Below, in pieces: positions 1 through 6,848 of a stretch of DNA of 33,220 bases. A program made the translations under genes and the position numbers. Below the pieces are notes generated by a model. The model ran no database searches, was not told where the DNA came from, and saw only the letters and a list, made by a program, of their open reading frames with translations. Position 1 is the stretch's first letter. Every line of letters begins with the position of its first letter. Source of the stretch: a virus; IMG/VR virus record IMGVR_UViG_3300010430_000297, positions 1-33,220 of that record, one strand, 5' to 3'.

Positions 1-122
1 AACTCATTACAATAGTGAATACCATAACGACAAATCTCCATCTTATCAGATGAATAGGTCTTACCTACTTTATATTCTTGATATCTACACTTGTAATTAG
101 TTGTAGCTTTATATGCTTTCAT
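1..122 (-). CDS. DUF7666-like protein, N-terminal part (runs off the left edge)
   Basis: The first 40 codons of a minus-strand gene are visible, starting ATG AAA GCA TAT AAA. The peptide begins MKAYKATTNYKCRYQEYKVG and continues with K-T-Y, then E-I-C-R-Y-G-I-H-Y-C-N. This is the usual opening of the small phage/bacterial family I know as DUF7666 (KAYK, C-x-x-x-QYxVGKTY, ICxxGxHxC). The family's function is unknown. The start is fixed by the promoter at 123-149, whose predicted +1 falls on this ATG. The gene is not coupled to its upstream neighbour (stop at 130) and has its own promoter embedded in that neighbour's 3' end. Family assignment is from memory of the motif only. Confidence 0.6.
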   Translation of the reverse strand, partial: MKAYKATTNYKCRYQEYKVGKTYSSDKMEICRYGIHYCNE

Positions 123-149
123 AAAAATATTATACTCGGGTTTTAATTA
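123..149 (-). promoter_or_regulatory. Early/middle-type promoter, copy 1
   Basis: On the minus strand the 14-mer TAATTAAAACCCGA (149-136) is followed by 13 nt and then ATG at 122. The 13 nt contain a perfect TATAAT (134-129), six nt before ATG, so predicted transcription starts on the A of ATG. The element lies in the last codons of the YopX-like gene. Identical 14-mers with identical spacing occur at 2797-2823 and 4274-4300. That this is an early or middle class is inference. Confidence 0.65.
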
Positions 150-471
150 ATTCGGGGTTCTCATATATATTACCAATGACCTCTTTACTATTATAGGCTA
201 AAAGCGTATACCAAGAACATTCAGTGTTCTTAGCGATATATTCTCCGGTCTTCGCTCGAACTATATAACCATTAACAGATAACTTAGGATTATTAGATAA
301 CTTCAATATATCTCCTTCGTAGATCTCCTTACCATTATCATCGTCCCTCCCAATGTATTGTTCAACGTTATCTATACAATCAACTGGTAAGTTACCATCA
401 ACGTTGAGAAGATTGAAGTAACTAAACTTACCCATCTTGGCATCATATACTCTAAATTTTAACTCTCTCAT
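130..471 (-). CDS. YopX-like phage protein
   Basis: This 113-aa protein shows the typical YopX-family frame: an N-terminal MRELKFRVYD (family consensus MREIKFRAWD), a central QYIGRDDDNGKEIYEGDIL (consensus QYTGLKDKNGKEIYEGDIV) and a C-terminal EVIGNIYENPEL. The family is common in phages and prophages, and its biochemical role is unknown. It is the last gene of a coupled set 2796-to-130, and its ATG overlaps the stop of the HAD-like gene as ATGA (468-471). Its final codons contain the promoter of the next gene downstream. No Shine-Dalgarno is visible. Confidence 0.85.
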   Translation of the reverse strand: MRELKFRVYDAKMGKFSYFNLLNVDGNLPVDCIDNVEQYIGRDDDNGKEIYEGDILKLSNNPKLSVNGYIVRAKTGEYIAKNTECSWYTLLAYNSKEVIGNIYENPELIKTRV

Positions 472-1022
472 AATTTAAATGCCTTCGTGATTCGTGCCTT
501 GATCGATTCTAAATATTCAGTTTGATCTACAATGGGTTCAGTCCAGACTGAAAAATGTTCAACTTGGAGTAACTGTTCCCTTGGGATGTTATGTAGGGCT
601 TTAACCTTGCACTTATAGTCAGTATTATGATACTCATAATTCTCATTATCAACTAGGACGTTGAAAGAATTTCCAAATCTTGGATGGTTCTCATATTTCG
701 CAATATCATCTCTACCAAAGATGTTAGTGTTTGGATTGAAACCTAATTCCAGATATTTGTTAACCAATAACACGTAATCCAACACACCCTGAGACATAAT
801 GAACACATTATCCCCCCCTAATAGATCTCTAGCAAATGTTAATAGTTCATCAGTCCAAGATCTCTTAAAGGATACATACCACCCATTATGTCGAATGCGG
901 AATTTCTCCCCTCTCCAGTGTTCCCCATAATCATATATTAGTTTATCTGCATGTTTTTCATTATCCGCACCCATAGAGTGAATCATACATTCATCCATGT
1001 CCATTATTAGATATTTTTCCAT
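468..1022 (-). CDS. FCP1/NIF-like HAD-superfamily protein, catalytic Thr replaced by Cys
   Basis: This 184-aa protein starts with LIMDMDECMIHS (residues 5-16), resembling motif I of FCP1/SCP-type HAD phosphatases (LVLDLDETLIHS). D8 and D10 are the expected nucleophile and acid/base. The usual Thr after DxDE is Cys12. Residues near 54-75 (RSWTDELLTFARDLL, then VFIMSQG) match the R-P-x-x-x-x-F-L...VIFT segment, and NVLVDNENY fits the late acidic motif. FCP1-like enzymes dephosphorylate proteins; the substrate here is unknown, and a nucleotidase-like role is possible. The ATG overlaps the preceding stop as TAATG at 1022, so translation is probably coupled. Confidence 0.6.
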   Translation of the reverse strand: MEKYLIMDMDECMIHSMGADNEKHADKLIYDYGEHWRGEKFRIRHNGWYVSFKRSWTDELLTFARDLLGGDNVFIMSQGVLDYVLLVNKYLELGFNPNTNIFGRDDIAKYENHPRFGNSFNVLVDNENYEYHNTDYKCKVKALHNIPREQLLQVEHFSVWTEPIVDQTEYLESIKARITKAFKL

Positions 1023-1879
1023 TATTCTAAAGGTTCTAAATCTACCTCATAAAAATCATTATAATAATCTTTAGTTGAATCGAATTCAACTAACTCGTTA
1101 ATATCTACACATCTAGCATATACACCCCTTTTCTTTTCTTGAATGGGATGGTGCATGTGTCCATAGTGAATAGCTTTAACTTCAGATCTAGCCATAATAT
1201 CAGTTACAACACCACGTTGCTTGATACATTCTTCGATGAGTGTCGGATCTTTATCCACAAGCCATTTGAAAGCACCATTGGGTAAGCTTGAGGTGCTGTG
1301 GTTGAAGTGTTCAGGGCAATCATGGGAAAATGCGAAATCACATTTGTCCACAAATTTAATGTCCTTAGTTGGCTCTCCCTTCCAATAATCCCAATTCTCA
1401 ACTCTAGTAACACGATCTACAGATAATCCTCCTGCAAGTAAAATCGCTTTCTTCCCATTTGGGAACGTAGCATATGCATGATCTTCAATTAGAAAAACAT
1501 TAGACCATTTAGACTCCCATATCTCAGGGTAAGTAGCATCATGATTTCCTCGTATGAAGAAGGCTCGCACATTTAAAGATTTACATAGTTCGTCTATAGT
1601 GGCAAGCCATGTTAAACAACGCGGAATTGCAAGCTCTCTCTCACCGAATCCTACACCAATATCACCTAGATGTAAATAGTCCGATCCACTAGGGACTTTA
1701 TTATAGATAATTTTCCAAGTTACATCCATATCATGAGTATCACCTTGAAGGATTATTCTATTAGATCTAAATTCATAAATAGGTTTTGATTTTTTAATCT
1801 TATCGTATCCATCTCTAAAAGATTTATGTTTCGTAGTTCTACTTTTCGAACCTTTACCACCATGCCATTCACTACTCAT
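1022..1879 (-). CDS. Calcineurin-like metallophosphoesterase
   Basis: The 285-aa protein carries all core metallophosphoesterase motifs in order: GDTHD (46-50), GDIG (72-75), GNHD (111-114), SHD (185-187) and GHMH (240-243). These residues bind the two-metal centre and would hydrolyse a phosphodiester or phosphomonoester. The first 35 residues are a basic, low-complexity tail. It lies in the RadA-like/phosphoesterase/HAD/YopX coupled set. Its ATG overlaps the stop of the RadA-like gene as ATGA (1876-1879). The substrate is not deducible; nucleic-acid or nucleotide processing is plausible given its neighbour. A second, differently built phosphoesterase lies at 4306-5361. Confidence 0.85.
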   Translation of the reverse strand: MSSEWHGGKGSKSRTTKHKSFRDGYDKIKKSKPIYEFRSNRIILQGDTHDMDVTWKIIYNKVPSGSDYLHLGDIGVGFGERELAIPRCLTWLATIDELCKSLNVRAFFIRGNHDATYPEIWESKWSNVFLIEDHAYATFPNGKKAILLAGGLSVDRVTRVENWDYWKGEPTKDIKFVDKCDFAFSHDCPEHFNHSTSSLPNGAFKWLVDKDPTLIEECIKQRGVVTDIMARSEVKAIHYGHMHHPIQEKKRGVYARCVDINELVEFDSTKDYYNDFYEVDLEPLE

Positions 1880-2796
1880 AATTCTACTTCTGTATTGTTA
1901 ATTTTCCAGATTGCATCTCCACCCCTACCATATTTTTTCAGTTTCTTATCAGTTTCCATTTCAGATAGGAGTAGTTTAGCAGATTGATCTTTAATGTCAA
2001 ACGCTTCCATGACTCTTTCTACAGTTATTAGAGGGGGATCATCCATTGTGAGGATTTCTTGCTTTCTAACGACCTTCACAGAGTCCTTCTTACCCTTCTT
2101 TTCATCTTCAGGTAGTTCATATTCACCTATGAACTCTAATCCAGTAGAACTCATTCTAGCTTCATGGAGGATAGTCTGACCAAATCTATTCTTATAGTTG
2201 TCAATGATTCTAAGATCCTTATCACCCTTAAGTTTCGAGATGTCTAGGTTTACATCTACAGCATATGGTAAAGATGAGCCACCTTTAATTGTACCATCTT
2301 GATTCTCCTGAACGATGAACAATAATGCACAATCATGGTCCTTAGCCTTTTTAACTAAGTTGTCAATGAAATACTTTATCCTAGCTCTAGAGTTTAACTC
2401 CAAGGCTGTAGTTAAAGATTGGAATGAGTCAATTACCAAGAAATCTAAATCTGGTATCAATGTTAAGATTACATCTACATCAGTAATGGTCGAAACATCA
2501 AGATTGATTACCTTGATTCTCTGACAATTATATGCAAGCTGTCTAATATCTTCTTCACCAGTGGCGAACCCAACATTATATCCAGCATTAGTTAGATACT
2601 CTCCAAGTAACAATGCAAAGGTAGTCTTACCAACTCCGGGTTTAGCCTTTAAAGTGATGGTAGAACCTTGCAATATACCCGTTCCAAAAATCGCATTCAA
2701 CGCCTCTACAGGTGTCTCTAGACGATTAAAAAAGGTGTCTGGTATTACTACATCAGACACCTTTGTAAATTTTACAGTCTCGAATCCCAAATTCAT
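1876..2796 (-). CDS. RadA-like RecA-fold ATPase
   Basis: This 306-aa protein aligns with the ATPase core of RadA/Sms. It has ETPVEALNAIFGTGILQGS leading into Walker A AKPGVGKTT (51-59), Walker B DFLVIDSFQSL (about 118-128), and KNRFG at 202-206, the signature of RadA branch-migration proteins. It lacks RadA's N-terminal zinc finger and C-terminal Lon-like domain. Residues about 245-306 instead look like a small winged-helix-type tail (MDDPPLITVERVMEAFDI...). A role in recombination or replication restart is inferred; a DnaB-like loader is the main alternative. It is first in a four-gene coupled set, and its ATG sits at the predicted +1 of the promoter at 2797-2823. Confidence 0.75.
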   Translation of the reverse strand: MNLGFETVKFTKVSDVVIPDTFFNRLETPVEALNAIFGTGILQGSTITLKAKPGVGKTTFALLLGEYLTNAGYNVGFATGEEDIRQLAYNCQRIKVINLDVSTITDVDVILTLIPDLDFLVIDSFQSLTTALELNSRARIKYFIDNLVKKAKDHDCALLFIVQENQDGTIKGGSSLPYAVDVNLDISKLKGDKDLRIIDNYKNRFGQTILHEARMSSTGLEFIGEYELPEDEKKGKKDSVKVVRKQEILTMDDPPLITVERVMEAFDIKDQSAKLLLSEMETDKKLKKYGRGGDAIWKINNTEVEL

Positions 2797-2823
2797 AGGA
2801 TCATTGTGGTCGGGTTTTAATTA
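2797..2823 (-). promoter_or_regulatory. Early/middle-type promoter, copy 2
   Basis: TAATTAAAACCCGA (2823-2810), then 13 nt, then ATG at 2796. The -10-like hexamer is CACAAT, weaker than copy 1, six nt before ATG. An ATG inside the spacer is out of frame and closes at once, which supports the 2796 start. It drives the RadA-like/phosphoesterase/HAD/YopX set. Confidence 0.6.
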
Positions 2824-2827
2824 CCTA

Positions 2828-3016
2828 TTATCCCACATTTTCCAAATACCAAAATGAGATTTCAGTGTCGAAATCCTTCTGACATTTAACACTACCATCT
2901 TTTACATATATGAAAGATTCGGGGTTGTCATTATCATCCCCCCAAATTTCAATCACATTCGATTCTGTCATTATAAAACTATAAGACCCTACTTCACCTT
3001 CGTATTTACTACTCAT
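2828..3016 (-). CDS. Small hypothetical protein, 62 aa
   Basis: A short acidic ORF with no family I can name. It has a regular composition (ESFIYVKDGSVKCQKDFDTE, W25, W56), no low-complexity run and no membrane segment. It begins 10 nt after the stop of the zinc metallopeptidase gene, so it may be translated from the same late RNA. A degenerate late-promoter-like ATAAATG lies 7 nt before ATG, with a mismatch in the last base. It ends TAA followed directly by TAG. Confidence 0.55.
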   Translation of the reverse strand: MSSKYEGEVGSYSFIMTESNVIEIWGDDNDNPESFIYVKDGSVKCQKDFDTEISFWYLENVG

Positions 3017-3026
3017 TTTTTTACAT

Positions 3027-3941
3027 TTATAATTGTGTTATTATATTCTTCACTAGAGATTTAAACTTATATGTTAATTGATTCGTTGGAAATTTCTTCC
3101 ACTTTTCAATAATCATCGCAAATAGTTCATCGGGATCTGTTGTCCCATATTCGGGGAATCCTAATTTAATTGAAAGGTTGTTCAATACCTGTCTAGACAC
3201 TCTTACAGGCTCGTCCATGCGGATCTTACGCTTCTTCATCTTGGCGTAATAGAGATTTAAAAGCTCTTTATATGCTGTCACTAGAAGTTTTCTAGAATTC
3301 TCTGACGATTGGAACACTACCCAATGGGCGTATTCATGGATGTAGATATTCGTCATGTGGGTCGAATAGTGGTCAATGTATATTACATTTTGACCTGCCA
3401 TCCCATACACAATATCATCTCCTACGAAATTTCTCGTATTTTTATTCTTAGATAGATCAGTTATAAGGATTCTAGGCTTTTTCGCAGGTAGGATATCCCT
3501 AACATAATCAACCATTCCCCTGACGGCGCGAGTGATATTGTTATAACGTCTAGAACCTTCTGAATGATCGGTTTTAACCGTTTCAGTGTCTAGAAATACT
3601 TGAATACCTTGATACTCATATATTTTCTCTACATTAGATCCTAACTTACTCTTCTTTAAGGAAGTTACATACGTGTCTAACTCAAATTCCAAGTATTTTA
3701 CAGCAGCATCTCTATCTGTCTCAAGAAGACCTTGATACTTATCTCTAATACCTTGTAATTGATTTGCCTGTGGATCACTTGGGTCTATTTCACCCTCTAA
3801 TACCCACCATAGCCAATCATCCTTAAGTCGTTCTATATCAGTAGGTGATACAGCATAATCCTCCACACCCGCCTGTTTAAGACGATCCTTCCTTAGAGGG
3901 TTCTTTAGACTTTTCTCAAGATATACGTTAAATCGTTCCAT
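3027..3941 (-). CDS. Zincin-type metallopeptidase (HEYAH)
   Basis: The 304-aa protein contains the zinc-binding helix YIHEYAHWVVF, with HEYAH at 202-206, and a plausible third ligand in DPDELFAMIIEKW (E272). Residues 1-100 are helical and charged; no signal peptide or membrane segment is visible. HExxH with a downstream Glu is typical of gluzincin-like peptidases. The target could be a host wall, a host protein or a virion protein. It is preceded by a late promoter at 3942-3953 that overlaps the stop of the gene before it. It is thus expected late, although neighbours on both sides carry the other promoter class. Specificity is not deducible. Confidence 0.7.
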   Translation of the reverse strand: MERFNVYLEKSLKNPLRKDRLKQAGVEDYAVSPTDIERLKDDWLWWVLEGEIDPSDPQANQLQGIRDKYQGLLETDRDAAVKYLEFELDTYVTSLKKSKLGSNVEKIYEYQGIQVFLDTETVKTDHSEGSRRYNNITRAVRGMVDYVRDILPAKKPRILITDLSKNKNTRNFVGDDIVYGMAGQNVIYIDHYSTHMTNIYIHEYAHWVVFQSSENSRKLLVTAYKELLNLYYAKMKKRKIRMDEPVRVSRQVLNNLSIKLGFPEYGTTDPDELFAMIIEKWKKFPTNQLTYKFKSLVKNIITQL

Positions 3942-3953
3942 CTATATATTTAT
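3942..3953 (-). promoter_or_regulatory. Late promoter, metallopeptidase gene
   Basis: ATAAATA (3953-3947), spacer TATAG (5 nt), ATG at 3941. The core overlaps the TAA stop of the upstream gene (3950-3952). The 5-nt spacer predicts transcription starting on the A of ATG. Confidence 0.65.
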
Positions 3954-4273
3954 TCAACTACGTCTTCCAGTTTATAGATACTATTAGTCGTGGTGAAATA
4001 TTCACCATCAATCTCAGTGACCAATGAGGTTTGGAATAGACCGGGAACCACTACACCATTTCTACTATGACGATACATTATTAGAGATTCCCCAACTACT
4101 GGGGGGTTTAATAGTGTTCCTATAATCCAATACCCTACATTAGGAGACAAGTGATCTTGCTCTCTTATGGGAGAGTCAAGTAAGTCCCACACGCTGTCAC
4201 CATACTCTTGTAGAGTATTGGCCGATTCGACCTTTGGATGTTCGGATACATCTAACTTTGTCAGTTTCTTCAT
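3950..4273 (-). CDS. Hypothetical protein, 107 aa
   Basis: I do not recognise the family with confidence. The central region (IGTLLNPPVVGESLIMYRHSRNG, then VPGLFQTSLV) and the C-terminal EYFTTTNSIYKLED resemble small phage proteins of unknown function with an F-x-TS...T-x-NS-x-Y pattern. There is no membrane segment or catalytic motif. The ATG lies at the predicted +1 of the promoter at 4274-4300, and an ATG within the promoter spacer is out of frame and closes at once. The gene is monocistronic or reads on into the metallopeptidase gene. Confidence 0.65.
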   Translation of the reverse strand: MKKLTKLDVSEHPKVESANTLQEYGDSVWDLLDSPIREQDHLSPNVGYWIIGTLLNPPVVGESLIMYRHSRNGVVVPGLFQTSLVTEIDGEYFTTTNSIYKLEDVVE

Positions 4274-4300
4274 GGAGCCATGATAGTCGGGTTTTAATTA
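4274..4300 (-). promoter_or_regulatory. Early/middle-type promoter, copy 3
   Basis: TAATTAAAACCCGA (4300-4287), 13 nt, ATG at 4273. The -10-like hexamer is TATCAT (one mismatch to TATAAT), six nt before ATG. It starts just downstream of the stop of the HTH-phosphoesterase gene (4306-4308). Confidence 0.65.
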
Positions 4301-4305
4301 CAACC

Positions 4306-5361
4306 TTAAGCTTTAATAGTCTTTCCTAGTGCTGCGATTGTAGCTTCTCCATCAACGATAGGAACTAATTCAACTCCAAAGGTGTTTTCACCTAATGCGA
4401 TCACTGCGAAACCATTAGTCCAATTAGGACTTGATGCGTATACAGGATTCATATCGCACATACATCCAATCTCATATCCAAACAATTGCTTCTCTTCCCT
4501 CTCTCCAATAGAAGGTTGGCGCATACACACACTACCCATTCTATGAACATGTCCCATCATTACAGATGCTCGGAATCTTTCAACTTCTCCTAATACAGAA
4601 CTAGCTGGATTTTTCCTAACCGTAGTTCCATGCATTACATATAGACCATTTAGATCTACATAATCGACCATTTCAATATCATCTTTAAATCCCCCAAGGA
4701 AGATATTTTCATAACTTAAAGCTTCCATAACTTCTGGAAGACAACCTAACTCTGGAATTCTCTCAGAGAGATACCTTCTAAGTCTTGACTCTGGCCCACC
4801 GGATGAATGATTTGCATTTGTCTCATAGATTTTAGCCCCTCCACTTACATCTAAAAGATTGGAAAGGAACTTTTGATATTCAACTCTTTCCTCTAAGAGA
4901 TTGTAATTCTTCATAATATCCTTTGGATACTTAGACAATGCTAGAATATCACAACTATCCCCATTAATAATAATGGTGGAAGGTTTCAATTGTCTAATAG
5001 TTTCTAGAAGAATTGTAATTGATTTTTCACATTGCATTGGAAAGTGAAGATCCGAGAATACTACAGCATAATCTGATAGTTCTGTTTTAACACTAGGCTT
5101 TACAGGTTTTGGAAGTGTGATTGGTGCTAACTCCTGTAGAAATTTCAGGATTTCTACTTCAGTTTTTTTAAACTTTGAAGGTTTAACCTTTTGGAGATTG
5201 TCATTTACATATCCCACTGGTTCTGTAATAGAAACACCTTCATAATATTTCTTAACCCATCCTTGGGCTGTAGATTTGGCAACACCAAACTCTTTATTAA
5301 TTTGCCCATAAGACCATCCATTATTTCTCGCGTCTACTACCTGTTGTTGTTTAATACTCAT
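4306..5361 (-). CDS. HTH-domain metallophosphoesterase fusion
   Basis: The 351-aa protein has two parts. Residues 1-40 form a homeodomain-like helix-turn-helix (QQQVVDARNNGWSYGQINKE, then FGVAKSTAQGWVKKY), like those of transposases and terminase small subunits. After a linker comes a metallophosphoesterase core: SDLHFP (103-108), NGDSCD (133-138), NANH (182-185, where GNHD is usual), HGT (244-246) and GHVHR (270-274). This suggests a DNA-targeted nuclease or phosphatase, but no substrate is shown. Unlike most genes here, its ATG is neither at a clear promoter +1 nor overlapping an upstream stop; 72 nt separate it from the rmlB stop. See the leader region 5362-5433. Confidence 0.8.
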   Translation of the reverse strand: MSIKQQQVVDARNNGWSYGQINKEFGVAKSTAQGWVKKYYEGVSITEPVGYVNDNLQKVKPSKFKKTEVEILKFLQELAPITLPKPVKPSVKTELSDYAVVFSDLHFPMQCEKSITILLETIRQLKPSTIIINGDSCDILALSKYPKDIMKNYNLLEERVEYQKFLSNLLDVSGGAKIYETNANHSSGGPESRLRRYLSERIPELGCLPEVMEALSYENIFLGGFKDDIEMVDYVDLNGLYVMHGTTVRKNPASSVLGEVERFRASVMMGHVHRMGSVCMRQPSIGEREEKQLFGYEIGCMCDMNPVYASSPNWTNGFAVIALGENTFGVELVPIVDGEATIAALGKTIKA

Positions 5362-5433
5362 AATTAAATTTTTAAATCCTCCATGCGGTCTTGGATTTAG
5401 TGAATCCTAACACGCGAATCTGGGTTGTCAATG
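5362..5433 (-). promoter_or_regulatory. Leader/intergenic region before the HTH-phosphoesterase gene
   Basis: This is one of the few real gaps. A late-promoter core CTAAATA (5441-5435) overlaps the rmlB stop, but no start codon follows at 5 nt. A sigma70-like pair is also present: TTGACA (5431-5426), 16 nt, TAGGAT (5409-5404). A 19-codon frame TTG...TAA (5431-5372) fills most of the gap. Which of these is real cannot be decided by eye. Confidence 0.3.
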
Positions 5434-6474
5434 TTATTTAGTGCCACTTCCCAGTCTTTTACCGTCGAAACCGTCCAAAATCTCCCTATTGTCCAAATAC
5501 CATCCTAATGTATTCGCTAGACCTATTACAATGTCCAATTTAGGTTCCCATCCAAGTTCATTCATAGCCTTACTATAATTTATAGAATACCTAGCATCAT
5601 GTCCCGGTCTATCCGTAACATATTTAATTTTAGAGGTTGTGTTGACCTCTCGGGAAAGGAACTCATACTTAATTAGATTAACCATATCTATATTGGTTAT
5701 CTCACTATCACCCCCAAATAAGTAAGTTTCTCCAGCAATACCTTTAAATAAAACATCGATTAGACCTCTACAATGATCCTCGACGAAAATCCAATCTCGT
5801 ATATTTTTACCATTACCATAAATGGGAATATCCTCATTATTCAACATCTTTTTGATAATGGTTGGGATTAGCTTTTCAGGGTGTTGAAAGGGGCCATAAT
5901 TATTAGAGCAGTTCGTTACCATAACATTCATACCGTAAGTGTGGTGGTATGACCTTGCTAGGTGGTCTGAGGCTGCTTTGGAGGCACTATAGGGACTTCT
6001 AGGACTGTAGGGTGTATTTTCATCGAAAGGCTCGGCATCTAGTTCTAAAGAGCCAAAGACTTCATCAGTTGAAACATGAATAAACTTGCTATTCTCTCTT
6101 TTCGTTCTCTTGGAATATTGTCGAAAAGCTTCTAATAGATTGAATGTGCCTACAATGTTAGTTTGAATGAAATCTGCGGGACTATCAATAGATCGATCTA
6201 CATGAGATTCGGCGGCTAAATGCATCACATGGTCGATATCATAATACGACATATAAAACTCACAATCCGTATATGTCGTAATATCCGCTTCTTGGAAGTG
6301 GAATGTTCGATGATCAAAATCTACCGTCTCTTGTTTCAAGCTATTATAATATTGATTTGATGCATATGTGAGTTTATCTAAACAAATTACCTTATCGACT
6401 CGTTTATCTGACATCAACATATTACATAATGATGTTCCGATAAACCCTGCTCCCCCTGTTACTAGTATATTCAT
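5434..6474 (-). CDS. rmlB: dTDP-glucose 4,6-dehydratase (RmlB/RfbB)
   Basis: The 346-aa protein is a clear extended SDR. It has the NAD-binding GGAGFIG (7-13), the dehydratase triad T136-D137-E138 in HVSTDEVFG, catalytic Y162-xxx-K166 in SPYSASKAASDHL, and the family stretches LAAESHVDRSI and NNYGPFQHPEKLIP. RmlB converts dTDP-glucose to dTDP-4-keto-6-deoxyglucose, the branch point for rhamnose and other deoxysugars. Length is normal for the family. The ATG overlaps the stop of the upstream 114-aa gene as ATGA (6471-6474). A RmlA-like enzyme and another SDR lie at the far end of the window, so a viral nucleotide-sugar route is likely, perhaps for surface glycan or virion modification. Confidence 0.95.
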   Translation of the reverse strand: MNILVTGGAGFIGTSLCNMLMSDKRVDKVICLDKLTYASNQYYNSLKQETVDFDHRTFHFQEADITTYTDCEFYMSYYDIDHVMHLAAESHVDRSIDSPADFIQTNIVGTFNLLEAFRQYSKRTKRENSKFIHVSTDEVFGSLELDAEPFDENTPYSPRSPYSASKAASDHLARSYHHTYGMNVMVTNCSNNYGPFQHPEKLIPTIIKKMLNNEDIPIYGNGKNIRDWIFVEDHCRGLIDVLFKGIAGETYLFGGDSEITNIDMVNLIKYEFLSREVNTTSKIKYVTDRPGHDARYSINYSKAMNELGWEPKLDIVIGLANTLGWYLDNREILDGFDGKRLGSGTK

Positions 6475-6815
6475 AATTTATATTCTGTTAATTTATAGTT
6501 CCAACTATCATAGTGACCAGTTTCGTAATCTCTAGAAATATTGATCAATATTAATTCGTAGATACCATCTTTCGTTTCATTAAAGTTTACAACACTATCT
6601 ATAACCTCCCCAGCATCGACACAATCTAAATCGTGTAATAACATATGTCCATCAATATTATTAGATTTACGCTTTAAGTAAGTCATCGACTTACGACTAT
6701 AGACACCGTTATTGTCGTGCCATATACTCGTTTTTATTCTCACTACGAGTTTTGGAGAAGATGGATTAAACCCATCTTCTTGTGCGAATATATCACCTAT
6801 ATATGCTGTATTCAT
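6471..6815 (-). CDS. Hypothetical protein, 114 aa, coupled to rmlB
   Basis: I do not recognise this protein. It is polar, with a beta-rich look (KLVVRIKTSIWHD, IYELILINISRDYE) and no membrane or catalytic motif. It overlaps rmlB by 4 nt and lies head-to-head with the small terminase gene across only 33 nt. No convincing promoter of either class precedes its ATG. Its translation start is therefore less secure than most here. Confidence 0.6.
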   Translation of the reverse strand: MNTAYIGDIFAQEDGFNPSSPKLVVRIKTSIWHDNNGVYSRKSMTYLKRKSNNIDGHMLLHDLDCVDAGEVIDSVVNFNETKDGIYELILINISRDYETGHYDSWNYKLTEYKL

Positions 6816-6836
6816 GTTGATTTCTATTAGTTTACG

Positions 6837-6848
6837 TTAAATACTCCT
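6837..6848 (+). promoter_or_regulatory. Late promoter, small terminase gene
   Basis: TTAAATA (6837-6843), spacer CTCCT (5 nt), ATG at 6849. The stretch TAAATACTCCT equals the T4 gene 23 late promoter core as I recall it, with the start codon at the expected +1. Confidence 0.75.

Noticed and set aside
123-149. Archaeal TATA box reading of TAATTAAA with leaderless mRNA
   Set aside because: The AT-rich part would be centred near -24 rather than -27, a TATAAT-like hexamer is present at -12 to -7, and the late cores at -12 to -6 match T4 sigma gp55 promoters, all pointing to a bacterial host.
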